The notes beneath the pieces are model-generated. The model had not been told where the DNA came from. It was given only the letters and a program-made list of their open reading frames with translations, and did no database searches. From Geomonas oryzae (lineage in GTDB: Bacteria; Desulfobacterota; Desulfuromonadia; Geobacterales; Geobacteraceae): 64,000 nucleotides of DNA. The DNA is taken from the NCBI RefSeq assembly GCF_004117875.1, contig NZ_RAHW01000003.1, positions 310,001-374,000 on the forward strand, in the 5' to 3' direction. The position numbers and the translations under genes were made by a program. Positions 1-9,452 of this stretch are shown one piece after another. The stretch's first letter is position 1, and the number at the start of each line of letters is the position of its first letter.

Positions 1-396
1 GGGTACTGGGAGCACTTCTTCCGGTTCATCAAGGAAAGGCTGCTGGTCAAGGGGTTCATCTCCGCCGAGGACTTCTCCATCTTCACCATCACGAAGAGCT
101 ATGAAGAAGCGGTCCAGGTCATCGACGAGTTCTATACCAACTATCATTCTATTCGTTTCGTGAACGGCGAGCTCATTATCCGTCTGACCAAGGTCCTCAC
201 CCCCGAACAGATCGAGATGTTGGAGAACGAATTCCCCGAATTGAGGTTAGACGAAAGCCGCATCGAGCTCATTAGCGCTCGCCCGGAGGAGGCCGACGAG
301 CCGGACCTGCTCGAGCTGCCGAGGATCGCCTTCCGATTCCACCACCAGCACTACGGTCTGCTGATCGCCTTCATTAGGCGCTTGAACACCTTTTAG
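1..396 (+). CDS. LOG family (lysine decarboxylase-like) protein, C-terminal part
   Basis: Frame 1 is open from the first base of the window and ends with TAG at 394-396, so only the last 131 residues of the gene are present. The visible part (GYWEHFFRFIKE..., then TITKSYEEAVQVIDEFYTNY) matches what I recall of the C-terminal end of LOG/TIGR00730 Rossmann-fold proteins, where the last helices follow the nucleotide-binding core. The diagnostic PGGxGTxxE motif would lie upstream of the window and cannot be seen. Members act as cytokinin-type nucleotide phosphoribohydrolases or have no known role; the substrate cannot be judged here. Confidence 0.6.
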   Translation, partial: GYWEHFFRFIKERLLVKGFISAEDFSIFTITKSYEEAVQVIDEFYTNYHSIRFVNGELIIRLTKVLTPEQIEMLENEFPELRLDESRIELISARPEEADEPDLLELPRIAFRFHHQHYGLLIAFIRRLNTF

Positions 397-433
397 TCGG
401 GCAAATAAGAAACAATTGTTTTGAAATATTTGC

Positions 434-462
434 TTGACAAGGTTATTACACGATGTTAATTT
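434..462 (+). promoter_or_regulatory. Candidate sigma-70 promoter of the cold-shock gene
   Basis: A perfect -35 box TTGACA (434-439) is followed after 15 to 17 bases by GTTAAT or TAATTT. Either would start a leader of roughly 150 nt before the cold-shock ORF. Long structured leaders are usual for cspA-type mRNAs. The -10 box is weak, so its exact position is uncertain. Confidence 0.5.
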
Positions 463-616
463 TTATCCCAGCAGCTAGTTCTGGAAGTTTGCCGCGCCGA
501 AAAGCCAAAGGGTTATCAACACTTTGTGCCATTTCCAGCCAAAGAACCTTCCGGAAATTGCAGCATCAAACGTAGATCCGGCAGAGACCCGGAGGTTAGA
601 AAAAGGAGGCAGGAAA

Positions 617-820
617 ATGGCACAGGGCAAGGTTAAATGGTTCAACGACGCGAAAGGGTTCGGTTTCATCGAGCAGGAGAACGGCGAGGACGTATTCGTG
701 CACTTCTCTGCCATCACCGGGGAAGGCTTCAAATCCCTGGCTGAGGGGGAGGCGGTCTCCTTCGACGTGACCAACGGGCCGAAAGGTCTGCAGGCTGCAA
801 ACGTTAAGAAGCTGGGCTAA
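617..820 (+). CDS. cspA: Cold-shock protein, CspA family
   Basis: A 67-residue single cold-shock domain (OB-fold). The start at 617 follows AGGAGG eight bases upstream. The RNA-binding motifs RNP1 (KGFGFI, about residues 15-20) and RNP2 (VFVHF, about 29-33) are intact. Such proteins bind single-stranded RNA and act as RNA chaperones, often at low temperature. It is a single-gene transcript: a promoter about 160 bases upstream and a strong terminator directly downstream bracket it. Which Csp paralogue it is cannot be told from the window. Confidence 0.95.
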   Translation: MAQGKVKWFNDAKGFGFIEQENGEDVFVHFSAITGEGFKSLAEGEAVSFDVTNGPKGLQAANVKKLG

Positions 821-841
821 GGCTTAAAGCATCGAACGTAG

Positions 842-877
842 AAGGCCCCGCCGGGATTCCGGCGGGGCCTTTTTTTA
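842..877 (+). terminator. Rho-independent terminator after cspA
   Basis: A 13-bp GC-rich stem (arms 842-854 and 859-871) with a GATT loop runs into seven or eight T on the + strand. On the other strand there is no T-run, so it serves the cold-shock gene and not the convergent metalloprotease. Confidence 0.9.
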
Positions 878-880
878 TTC

Positions 881-2746
881 CTATTCCTGGGCGGCGAGTT
901 CCCGCGCCCTCACCTTCAGAAGCAGCACGCCTCTCCGCACCATGGCGCCCGCCAGGAACAGCAGGAGCACCAGCGCCGCCACCGGATGCTCGACGGCGAA
1001 GATCAGCGGGAGCAGCATCACGCGCACGCCGCTCTTCATCCATTCATGGCCGGCGATCACATCGGCGATCGGCGGACTCAAACGGTAGTAAGCCGAGACG
1101 AAGAGCCTGCCCGGCGCGTTGGTCATGAGCCAGTTGTCGCGGAAAGCCCGCAACTCGGCGACCTTGGGATGGAGGTAACTGCCGTAGGCCGCCGTCGCGA
1201 TGAAGCACCCTCCCCCTCCGCCGCCACCGCCACCGCCGCTTTGCGCCGGGATGGCGAGACGGTTGGCATCAAGCACCAGACCGTCGTTGCCGAGCCCGGT
1301 ACCGTCGTTGACAGTGACGTTGTCGGCCGGGAAAGCCGGGGAGACCACCACCGGATCGCTCAGGTCGCCGTTGCCGTTGTTGCAGGCGATCAGATAAACG
1401 ACGTCACCCGCCTCGAAAAGGGGAACCGTTATGCTCTGGGACGAGGCGTTGTAGGGATACTCGGTGACGCCCGAGGTGCCGACCTTTTCCGCGGCCACCA
1501 CCAGCGAGGCGGGCAGGCTCGCGAAGGTGATCTTCAGGGTGCCGCCGGGGTTTGCCGGCAGGTACTTGTAGACCTGGAAGGTGTACGGGGTCGGCAAGGA
1601 TATGGCGGGCGCGGGTATGGTGCCGTCGACCGTGTTGGTCTGGGCCGGCGGGACCGTCGGGATAAGCTGCACATCGATCAGGTGGCTTGCCCAGTCGTGC
1701 ATGAGCATCCGCTTCGCGAAGCCGAAGAAGTTGTTGCCGATGTTCCCCTGAAGGGCGGTATCAAGCGACGGGATGAAGGGTATCTCCACGCCGAGATCGG
1801 GCGAACTCGTGTTGCTCGGCTTGGGCTGCGCCGCGAGATCGGTCCAGACCGCCCTGATCACGGTGCGGCTTTGCTGCAGTTCGGTGAGGTAACGGTTGAA
1901 GATCCAGCGCCCGTACTCGGTGCCGTTGCCGACTCCGGCGTTGACCGCCACGGTTCCCACGCTCGACATATAGGCCCAAAGGTAGTCGTAGAGCTGGTTG
2001 CCGGAATCGTACACCTCGTCCTCCATCCACGTGGAGGTCATTTCGGCGAACGCGGTATCGAAATAGGCGTTGTACCCGAACTGGATCGCGTGGTGGAACT
2101 CGTGGGCCGCGGTGATCCTGAGACTCGTGATCGGGGTGTAGGGACTGAATATGGGAGAAGCGAAGGAGCGGTCTATCTGGATCCAGCTCGAATAGGAGAC
2201 CGAGCTGCCGGCCACCGGCGTCGAGTCGTTCTGGGTGTAGCCGTAGACCCCGTCAGTGGCCAGGTCCTGCAGGTAGACATCGTAACTCGCGTCGGGGGGG
2301 GCATGGTACCCCATCTTCTCCACTTCGACGCTGTAGACGTACTCGAAAACACCGGCAACGGTCTCGACCCAGTCGGGCACGCCGTTGCCGTTGTTGTCGG
2401 TGGTGTCGACGGCGTCGCCGCCGCTCGTCGTGTAGTGGATGGTGAAGTGACCGCCGACCGGGGTGCAGGTCTTCTCCTTGCTGAGCGAGGGGCGCGCGAG
2501 GTATTTGGCCAGCACCTTCTGGGTGGGGGCCTCGAGGCGGCTCCAGTCCTTTTTCAGCTGCCTGAAGAACCCGGTACGGCACCTTTCGGCGTGCGTCGTC
2601 TGGGACTGGACCGAACTCAGCGCCTTGGCGACTCCCGCCTCGTGGCCGAACCTGGCAAGGTAATAGTCGTCGAGGGCCGCCGCCGAAGCTAAGGCCGGAA
2701 AGAGCAGTGCTGCGCAGAGCGCAGATGCGAAGAGTCTGTTTGCCAC
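881..2746 (-). CDS. Secreted zinc metalloprotease (MXAN_6640-like) with CFI-box C-terminal domain
   Basis: A 621-residue exported protein. The GTG start overlaps the TAG stop of the upstream gene by one base (TAGTG), implying translational coupling. Residues 1-22 form a signal peptide. The middle holds [12 protein letters not shown], an HExxH zinc site typical of the MXAN_6640-type putative metalloproteases. Near residue 510 a run of ten glycines leads into [10 protein letters not shown], the CFI-box found at the C-terminus of varied secreted proteins. A hydrophobic segment and basic residues ([13 protein letters not shown]) close the protein, as in a sorting or anchoring tail. The substrate is unknown. 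Confidence 0.75.
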   Translation of the reverse strand: MANRLFASALCAALLFPALASAAALDDYYLARFGHEAGVAKALSSVQSQTTHAERCRTGFFRQLKKDWSRLEAPTQKVLAKYLARPSLSKEKTCTPVGGHFTIHYTTSGGDAVDTTDNNGNGVPDWVETVAGVFEYVYSVEVEKMGYHAPPDASYDVYLQDLATDGVYGYTQNDSTPVAGSSVSYSSWIQIDRSFASPIFSPYTPITSLRITAAHEFHHAIQFGYNAYFDTAFAEMTSTWMEDEVYDSGNQLYDYLWAYMSSVGTVAVNAGVGNGTEYGRWIFNRYLTELQQSRTVIRAVWTDLAAQPKPSNTSSPDLGVEIPFIPSLDTALQGNIGNNFFGFAKRMLMHDWASHLIDVQLIPTVPPAQTNTVDGTIPAPAISLPTPYTFQVYKYLPANPGGTLKITFASLPASLVVAAEKVGTSGVTEYPYNASSQSITVPLFEAGDVVYLIACNNGNGDLSDPVVVSPAFPADNVTVNDGTGLGNDGLVLDANRLAIPAQSGGGGGGGGGGCFIATAAYGSYLHPKVAELRAFRDNWLMTNAPGRLFVSAYYRLSPPIADVIAGHEWMKSGVRVMLLPLIFAVEHPVAALVLLLFLAGAMVRRGVLLLKVRARELAAQE

Positions 2747-3255
2747 TAATCCACCATCCTTTTGCCCACGCGAAGCGGGACCAGTTTTGTTGCGCCCACC
2801 TCAACCTTCACCTCGACTCCCTGGTTGCCGACCCGGTAGGTGCCGCCCGGGAGCACCGCCACGAAGAAGCCGTTGCCGTCGGTGTCAACCGTCGTCACCT
2901 GCTTGTCCCCGGCAGCGATGGGGACGGAAAGCAGCGGCACCGCATGATAGCCGGCGGCGGGGCGCAGCTTTCCGCCGTACGACTGCACGAAGCAGATCCC
3001 CGCGATCGCCCCGGTACCTTCCGTAAGCGCGACCTCACGGATCCTCTCCTCGTTGGTCTCCACGACGGGACGGAACCCGGGGCGCACCGCCACGAAGGGG
3101 ACGAAAGGCTCTCCCGGCTTACCGGCGACGAACCCCTTCCCGTCGAAATGGAGGTAGGACCAGAGTTCGGAAGGGCGCTTGGCGAAGGCATGCGCAGTCA
3201 AAGCGGTTAGGGCTACTGTCAAAGCAACAAGAGCTAGGCGTTTGAGACCGTGCAT
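2746..3255 (-). CDS. Secreted protein with carboxypeptidase-regulatory-like fold, coupled to the metalloprotease
   Basis: A 169-residue protein with a signal peptide ([23 protein letters not shown]). The mature part contains a stretch resembling a beta-sandwich of the carboxypeptidase-regulatory/SpaA kind ([20 protein letters not shown]). It precedes the metalloprotease gene with a one-base overlap, so the two are surely co-transcribed and probably work together outside the cytoplasm, perhaps as inhibitor, chaperone or substrate. An AGGTG ribosome site precedes the ATG. I know no specific function; the pairing is inference from gene order. Confidence 0.6.
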   Translation of the reverse strand: MHGLKRLALVALTVALTALTAHAFAKRPSELWSYLHFDGKGFVAGKPGEPFVPFVAVRPGFRPVVETNEERIREVALTEGTGAIAGICFVQSYGGKLRPAAGYHAVPLLSVPIAAGDKQVTTVDTDGNGFFVAVLPGGTYRVGNQGVEVKVEVGATKLVPLRVGKRMVD

Positions 3256-3339
3256 GTAATCACCTGGATACTGATCGGATGGGAAGCGAAAAACATGAAG
3301 GGAAATGCCGATAGCATTACACGAGGCGGCAGCAGAATT

Positions 3340-3391
3340 ACAGTAAAAAAAAGTAAAGACAGGAAAAGGAAGCCAGGCGGCTTCCTTTTCC
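3340..3391 (-). terminator. Rho-independent terminator after leuA
   Basis: A perfect 13-bp inverted repeat (3362-3374 with 3379-3391, AGGC loop) lies just downstream of the leuA stop. On the minus strand it is followed by TGTCTTTAC and then a run of eight T. Confidence 0.75.
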
Positions 3392-3421
3392 TTGCTGCGG
3401 TTAAGAGTGTGTTGCGGAGAA

Positions 3422-4969
<1,548 letters not shown>

Positions 4970-5068
4970 TTGCGCTCCCCCTCTTAGTGGTTGTGCTGCC
5001 TCGTTAGCCTGCCCTCCCCTGCCTGCTTGATCAGGTCAGACACGGTGGCAAAAACCGACAGGCCGAAA

Positions 5069-5336
5069 ATAAAAAAGCCTCCGCCCCAGTAAGGGGCGAA
5101 GGCTCTAAAAAGCTTCCGCGGTACCACCCTCATTCATCCGCCCTGCGGCGGACCTCGTTGTCCCCTTTACGCGGGGTATCGGCCATGGCTAGGAGCGCCT
5201 CGTTCTAGTAGAACGGGTGTTCTTCACCATGACGGCTCGAAGGCGAGTTCACCTGCTTCCTCACCGGTTTGCACCAACCACCGGCTCTCTGTAGGGGAAG
5301 GAGAGGCTACTACTCCTCGTCATTGCCTTTACTTTT
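5069..5336 (-). promoter_or_regulatory. T-box leader (tRNA-sensing riboswitch) upstream of leuA
   Basis: On the minus strand the T-box core (AGGGTGGTACCGCGGAA, 5113-5129) precedes a GC-rich terminator hairpin (arms about 5077-5088 and 5093-5104) ending in TTTTTTATTTT. Stem I closes by pairing ATGACG (5318-5323) with CGTCAT (5229-5234). On the 3' side of its internal loop lies GAACTCGCC; the CTC at 5245-5247 would be a leucine specifier, matching the gene. In known T-boxes uncharged tRNA pairs with the specifier and with the UGGN bulge of the T-box core, blocking the terminator and switching on the gene. The specifier choice is inference; the T-box core is seen directly. Confidence 0.9.
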
Positions 5337-5342
5337 CGGGAG

Positions 5343-5371
5343 ATAATAGAAAACGCTCGACCCCCTGTCAA
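5343..5371 (-). promoter_or_regulatory. Sigma-70 promoter of the leuA T-box transcript
   Basis: On the minus strand TTGACA (5366-5371) and TATTAT (5343-5348) are separated by exactly 17 bases. Transcription would begin near 5336, just before stem I of the T-box leader. Confidence 0.85.
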
Positions 5372-5404
5372 GCCTTTTTGTTTTATTTTCCGACACCGCC
5401 CAAC

Positions 5405-5442
5405 TAAAACGGCGTTGCCCCAAAGGACAACGCCGTGTTTTT
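5405..5442. terminator. Terminator between pssA and the leuA leader, possibly bidirectional
   Basis: A 9-bp perfect stem (5409-5417 with 5428-5436) has T-runs on both sides: TTTTA on the minus strand and GTTTTTC on the plus strand. It lies downstream of pssA and upstream of the leuA promoter, so it separates the two minus-strand units. Confidence 0.7.
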
Positions 5443-5484
5443 CGTTCGGGCCGCCGAGGCACCGATGCGTCCCATCGTGATCAA

Positions 5485-5512
5485 CGTAGAACGCAGAACG
5501 TAGAACGTAGAA
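5485..5512. repeat. Four-copy heptamer array (GTAGAAC)n
   Basis: Four consecutive 7-base units (GTAGAAC, GCAGAAC, GTAGAAC, GTAGAAC) lie six bases past the pssA stop codon. The same 4 x 7 layout recurs near 63030, 63175 and, with a changed unit, at 45353. No function is known to me. Confidence 0.75.
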
Positions 5513-5517
5513 CGGGT

Positions 5518-6303
5518 TTAGAGGTTCTTCTTCCCCTCGTGGACCCGGTGCATGGCGCGCTCCAGCCTGCGCCTGCGCGGGTAACCGAGCACGAAACCGA
5601 TCGGGCCGGAGAGGATGTAGCAGATGAAGATGGTGAAGAGCATCACCACCGGCTCAGCCGCAATCACGATGAGGAGCAGCACCGCGAGCACCAGGATGGC
5701 GAAGGGCTGCCTCTTGATCAGGCTCGGGTCCTTGAACGAGTAGTATTTGACGTTCGAGACCATGAGGAGCGCGAGGAAGTAGATGAGCACCAGGATGGCG
5801 AGCTTGTTGTACGAGGCGGGCCAACCCATGTGGTAGAAGAAGAGCACCGTCGCGGATACCATGCTCGCGGCGGCCGGGGTCGGCAGTCCCACGAAACGCT
5901 TGCTCTCGACCGTCTCCACCTGGACGTTGAAGCGGGCAAGCCTCAAAGCCGCGCAGGCGAGGAAGAGGAAACCGGCGAGCCAGCCCAGGCGCCCGAAGGG
6001 CTTCAAAGCCCAGCAGTACATGAGAAGCCCGGGCGCTGCGCCGAAGGAGACCACGTCGGCAAGCGAGTCGAACTCCACGCCGAACTTGCTCGCGGTCCCG
6101 GTGAGGCGGGCCACCTTGCCGTCCAGGCCGTCGAAGATCGAGGAGGCGAGGATCCAGAGGGCGGCGGTGCGGTAGTCGCCGTTCACGGTGGAAACCATGC
6201 AGTAAAAGCCGGCGAAGAGGCTCCCGGCGGTGAACAGGTTGGGAAGGACGTAGATCCCCTTGCGCATCCCTTCCCTTTCTACTTTTGGTTTCTCTTCACT
6301 CAC
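5518..6303 (-). CDS. pssA: CDP-diacylglycerol--serine O-phosphatidyltransferase
   Basis: A 261-residue polytopic membrane enzyme that makes phosphatidylserine from CDP-diacylglycerol and serine. The CDP-alcohol phosphotransferase signature is intact: DGLDGKVARLTG followed by EFDSLADVVSFG, i.e. DGxxAR, then GxxxD and xxxD. About seven hydrophobic segments follow. The GTG start overlaps the psd stop by four bases (GTGA), so it is translated together with psd. A later internal ATG (MRKGIYVLPN) is a possible alternative start. The charged tail RRRRLERAMHRV is cytoplasmic by the positive-inside rule. Confidence 0.92.
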   Translation of the reverse strand: MSEEKPKVEREGMRKGIYVLPNLFTAGSLFAGFYCMVSTVNGDYRTAALWILASSIFDGLDGKVARLTGTASKFGVEFDSLADVVSFGAAPGLLMYCWALKPFGRLGWLAGFLFLACAALRLARFNVQVETVESKRFVGLPTPAAASMVSATVLFFYHMGWPASYNKLAILVLIYFLALLMVSNVKYYSFKDPSLIKRQPFAILVLAVLLLIVIAAEPVVMLFTIFICYILSGPIGFVLGYPRRRRLERAMHRVHEGKKNL

Positions 6304-6959
6304 GGCAGTATCCCCAGTACGGTCGCACCGGCGACCGTTTTCTGTCCCATGACCACGTCGATCTTCGTGCCGAGCGGCAGGTAAACGTCGAGCCTGGAAC
6401 CGAAACGGATCAGGCCGTACCTGCGACCGCGGGTCAGCTGGTCCCCCGGCTTCGCGTAGCAGACGATGCGGCGCGCGATGAGACCTGCCACCTGCACCAC
6501 CACCATCTTGAGCCCGGAGGCGGTCTCGAGTACGAGCCCCTGCTGTTCGTTCTCGAAGCTCGCGCGCTCGTCGCGCACGTCGTAGAACTTACCCTTGTTG
6601 TAGAAGCCGTCCACCACCTTCGCGGTCAGCGGCGCGCGGTTCACGTGGACGTTGAAGACGGACATGAAGATGCTGATCTTTTCCATCTCGGTCGAGGTGT
6701 GCGGTTCGATCACCTTGCCTAAGAAGATCACCTCGCCGTCGGCCGGGGCGATGACCTTGTCCTCGCCGGCGGGGGTGGCACGTTCGGGGTTTCTGAAGAA
6801 GAAGACGGAGAACAGGGCGAGCAGCGCGAAGAGGGCTGCCGGGAAGAAGAAGCCGCAGTGCAGGAACTGCCCCATGACCGCGAAGACCGCGGCCACAGCG
6901 GCGAAGCCTGCTATGAACGGGTACCCCTCGACGGCGATCGGGGTATTGGTATTGCGCAT
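6300..6959 (-). CDS. psd: Phosphatidylserine decarboxylase proenzyme, short form
   Basis: A 219-residue enzyme converting phosphatidylserine to phosphatidylethanolamine. It is of the short archaeal/Geobacter type, without the N-terminal extension of the E. coli enzyme. Two transmembrane stretches lie near the N-terminus (about residues 13-55). The maturation site is the Gly-Ser of RFGSRLDVYLP near residue 186, where self-cleavage at Ser makes the pyruvoyl group. It overlaps pssA by four bases, so both steps of PE synthesis are made together. Upstream a terminator separates it from ilvN, so some readthrough or a local promoter must feed it. Confidence 0.93.
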   Translation of the reverse strand: MRNTNTPIAVEGYPFIAGFAAVAAVFAVMGQFLHCGFFFPAALFALLALFSVFFFRNPERATPAGEDKVIAPADGEVIFLGKVIEPHTSTEMEKISIFMSVFNVHVNRAPLTAKVVDGFYNKGKFYDVRDERASFENEQQGLVLETASGLKMVVVQVAGLIARRIVCYAKPGDQLTRGRRYGLIRFGSRLDVYLPLGTKIDVVMGQKTVAGATVLGILP

Positions 6960-6992
6960 CTAGTACCTCTGGTTGAGTGATTGTCGCGGACA

Positions 6993-7053
6993 ACAAAAAG
7001 GCCGTTTCCGGGCCTTCCGCGCAGCAAAGCGGGAGTATAGCCCGAAAACGGCC
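6993..7053 (-). terminator. Terminator downstream of ilvN
   Basis: Arms 7000-7013 and 7040-7053 form a 14-bp stem with one mismatch, enclosing a 26-base loop. On the minus strand it is followed by TTTTTGTTG. It closes the ilvD-ilvB-ilvN unit before psd. Confidence 0.75.
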
Positions 7054-7076
7054 CATCATGCAATGAAAAGAAGCTA

Positions 7077-7568
7077 TTACCCCTTCCACCCCTTGGCGCC
7101 GCGACCGATGACCACGGGGCCGGTGCTGACCAGTTCCTTGAGCCCCAAGGGGCGCAGGAGCTCGATCATGGCCCCCACCTTGGCGGGGGTGCCGGTTGCC
7201 TCGAGCGTGTAGGACTTGGGGGTCACGTCGATCACCTTGGCGCGGAAGATGTCCGCGATCCTCAAGACCTCGGCGCGGCTTTGATCCTCGGCGGCGACCT
7301 TCACGAGCACCATCTCGCGCTCGATGGCGTTCTCCGCCTCGAAATCGATGACCTTGATCACGTCGATCAGCTTGTTGAGCTGCTTGGTGATCTGCTCGAT
7401 GATCTGTTCGTCACCGCGGGTGACCAGGGTGATGCGGGAAAGCGCCTCGTCGTTCGTGGGCGCCACGGTAAGCGAGTCTATGTTGAAGCCGCGGCCGGAA
7501 AAGAGACCGACCACGCGGGAGAGAACGCCGAATTCGTTCTCCACGAGCACAGCTATCGTATGTTTCAT
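7077..7568 (-). CDS. ilvN: Acetolactate synthase, small regulatory subunit
   Basis: A 163-residue ACT-domain subunit (residues 1-75 ACT, with ENEFGVLSRVVGLFSGRGFNIDSLTV) that activates IlvB and confers valine feedback. The start at 7568 is chosen because GGAGG lies eight bases before it; an in-frame ATG further upstream lacks a site. It follows ilvB by 24 bases in the same operon. Length and motifs are standard for IlvH/IlvN of the AHAS III type. Confidence 0.95.
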   Translation of the reverse strand: MKHTIAVLVENEFGVLSRVVGLFSGRGFNIDSLTVAPTNDEALSRITLVTRGDEQIIEQITKQLNKLIDVIKVIDFEAENAIEREMVLVKVAAEDQSRAEVLRIADIFRAKVIDVTPKSYTLEATGTPAKVGAMIELLRPLGLKELVSTGPVVIGRGAKGWKG

Positions 7569-7592
7569 CGTATCCTCCATGGGCATGGGCAG

Positions 7593-9293
7593 TTAGCTAG
7601 CAAGAACCATCTCGGTCAGCGAAGCGCCGGCCGGGACCATCGGGAGCACCTTTTCCTCGCGTGCGACCTTGAACTCCATCAGTACGGGTCCCTTGATGGA
7701 GAACCCTTTCTTGATGACCTCGTCCACCTCGTCCACCTTGGTCGCCTGCAGACCGGTGGCGCCGAAGGCCTCGGCGAGCTTGATGAAGTCGATGGGAAGT
7801 TCCATGCAGGTCGAGGAGTAGCGCTTGTCGAAGAAGAGCTCCTGCCACTGGCGTACCATGCCCAGGAAGTTGTTGTTCAGGATGACGATCTTTACGTTGA
7901 GACGGTTCTGCACGATGGTGGCGAGTTCCTGCATGTTCATCTGGAAGCCGCCGTCGCCGCAGATCACCATGACCTGACGGTCCGGGAAGCCTGCCTGCGC
8001 TCCCATGGCCGCCGGAAGGCCGAAGCCCATGGTGCCGAGGCCGCCGGAGGAAAGAAGCGTCCTCGGTGCGGTGAAGCCGAAGAACTGCGCCGTCCACATC
8101 TGGTGCTGGCCGACATCCGTGGCCACGATGGCGTCCGGGTCGGAGAGCGCCCGCAGCCTCTGGATCACGTACTGCGGTTTGATGGTGGAGGTGGCCTGTT
8201 TGTAGGCCATCGGGTGCTTCTCCTTCCAGCCGTCGATCTCGGCGGTCCAGGAGGCGAGCGCCTGACGGCACCCCTCCGCGTCCGGACCGATCTCGTCCAC
8301 GATCTTCAGCATCTTCACGAGGACGTCGCGCACGTCACCCACGATCGGGAGGTCGACGCGCACGTTTTTCTTGATCGAGGTGGGATCGACGTCGACGTGA
8401 ACGATCTTCGCATGCGGCGCGAAGGAGGCGATCTTGCCGGTGACGCGGTCATCGAAGCGGGCCCCGATGGCGATCAGCATGTCGCAGTTGGAAACCGCCA
8501 TGTTGGCGTAGTAGGTGCCGTGCATGCCGAGAAGCCCCAAGGACAGCGAGTCGTTCTCCGGGAACGAGCCAAGCCCCATGAGGGTGGTGGTGACGGGAAT
8601 CCCGAGGCGCTTGGCGAGCGCCACCAGTTCCGCCGAGGCGTTGCCGAGTATGACGCCGCCGCCGACGTAGATCACCGGCTTCTTCGCCTGCATGATCGCG
8701 GCAACCGCCTTTTCGATCTGTTTCGGGTGCCCCTCGACGGTCGGCTTGTAGCCGCGGATTTCCACGGTCTCGGGGTACTTGAACTCGGTCTGGGCGATCT
8801 GGACGTCCTTCGGGAGGTCGACCACGACCGGGCCGGGGCGGCCGGTGCGGGCGATGTAGAAGGCCTTCTTCATGATGGTCGCGAGATCCTTCACGTCCTT
8901 CACGAGGAAGTTGTGCTTGGTGCAGGGGCGGGTGATGCCGATGATGTCCGCTTCCTGGAAGGCGTCGTTGCCGATGAGTGCGGTGGGCACCTGGCCGGTG
9001 ATGATCACCATCGGGATGGAGTCCATGTAGGCGGTGGCGATGCCGGTGATGGTGTTGGTGGCGCCGGGTCCCGAGGTGGCGATGGCTACACCCACCTTGC
9101 CGGTGGCGCGGGCGTAGCCGTCGGCGGCGTGGACGCCGGCCTGCTCGTGCCTCGGCAGGATGTGCCTGATCTCCTTGAACGAGAAGAGCTCGTCGTAGAG
9201 GTTGATGACCGTCCCGCCGGGATAGCCGAAGATCGTGTCGACCCCCTCCCGCTTGAGACACTCCAATAAAATACGTGCACCGTTCAGCTTCAT
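7593..9293 (-). CDS. ilvB: Acetolactate synthase, large catalytic subunit
   Basis: A 566-residue thiamine-diphosphate enzyme making acetolactate or acetohydroxybutyrate from pyruvate, with the three usual domains. The N-terminal PYR domain has the catalytic Glu in PRHEQAGVHAADGYARATG. The C-terminal PP domain has GDGGFQMNMQELATI...NNNFLG, the Mg-ThDP motif. FAD-binding middle residues look regular. The start at 9293 (MKLNGARILLE) is preceded by AGGGGG; the open frame runs 25 codons further without better support. It lies between ilvD and ilvN. Confidence 0.96.
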   Translation of the reverse strand: MKLNGARILLECLKREGVDTIFGYPGGTVINLYDELFSFKEIRHILPRHEQAGVHAADGYARATGKVGVAIATSGPGATNTITGIATAYMDSIPMVIITGQVPTALIGNDAFQEADIIGITRPCTKHNFLVKDVKDLATIMKKAFYIARTGRPGPVVVDLPKDVQIAQTEFKYPETVEIRGYKPTVEGHPKQIEKAVAAIMQAKKPVIYVGGGVILGNASAELVALAKRLGIPVTTTLMGLGSFPENDSLSLGLLGMHGTYYANMAVSNCDMLIAIGARFDDRVTGKIASFAPHAKIVHVDVDPTSIKKNVRVDLPIVGDVRDVLVKMLKIVDEIGPDAEGCRQALASWTAEIDGWKEKHPMAYKQATSTIKPQYVIQRLRALSDPDAIVATDVGQHQMWTAQFFGFTAPRTLLSSGGLGTMGFGLPAAMGAQAGFPDRQVMVICGDGGFQMNMQELATIVQNRLNVKIVILNNNFLGMVRQWQELFFDKRYSSTCMELPIDFIKLAEAFGATGLQATKVDEVDEVIKKGFSIKGPVLMEFKVAREEKVLPMVPAGASLTEMVLAS

Positions 9294-9452
9294 GCGATGT
9301 CCCCCTTGCCGCGGCAGTTCGCCTGCCTGCGTATTGATCGATCCCACGCTTGGTAAGCACGGAATCACTAGTAATGAGTTTCCCCTGGGGCCGATCCTTC
9401 CCGGTGAGGAAAGGACCTGCCCCTGCCCCTTGTGGTAAAGGGGGTCGAGGTT

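Noticed and set aside
986-2692. Long + strand open frame opposite the metalloprotease gene
   Set aside because: Arg/Asp/Val-rich, repetitive composition typical of the complement of a GC-rich gene; no ribosome site, no domain; the minus frame has signal peptide and HExxH.
7281-9269. 662-codon + strand open frame opposite ilvB and ilvN
   Set aside because: Runs antisense through two unmistakable genes, with biased His/Asp/Gly composition and no motif. A shadow of high third-position GC.
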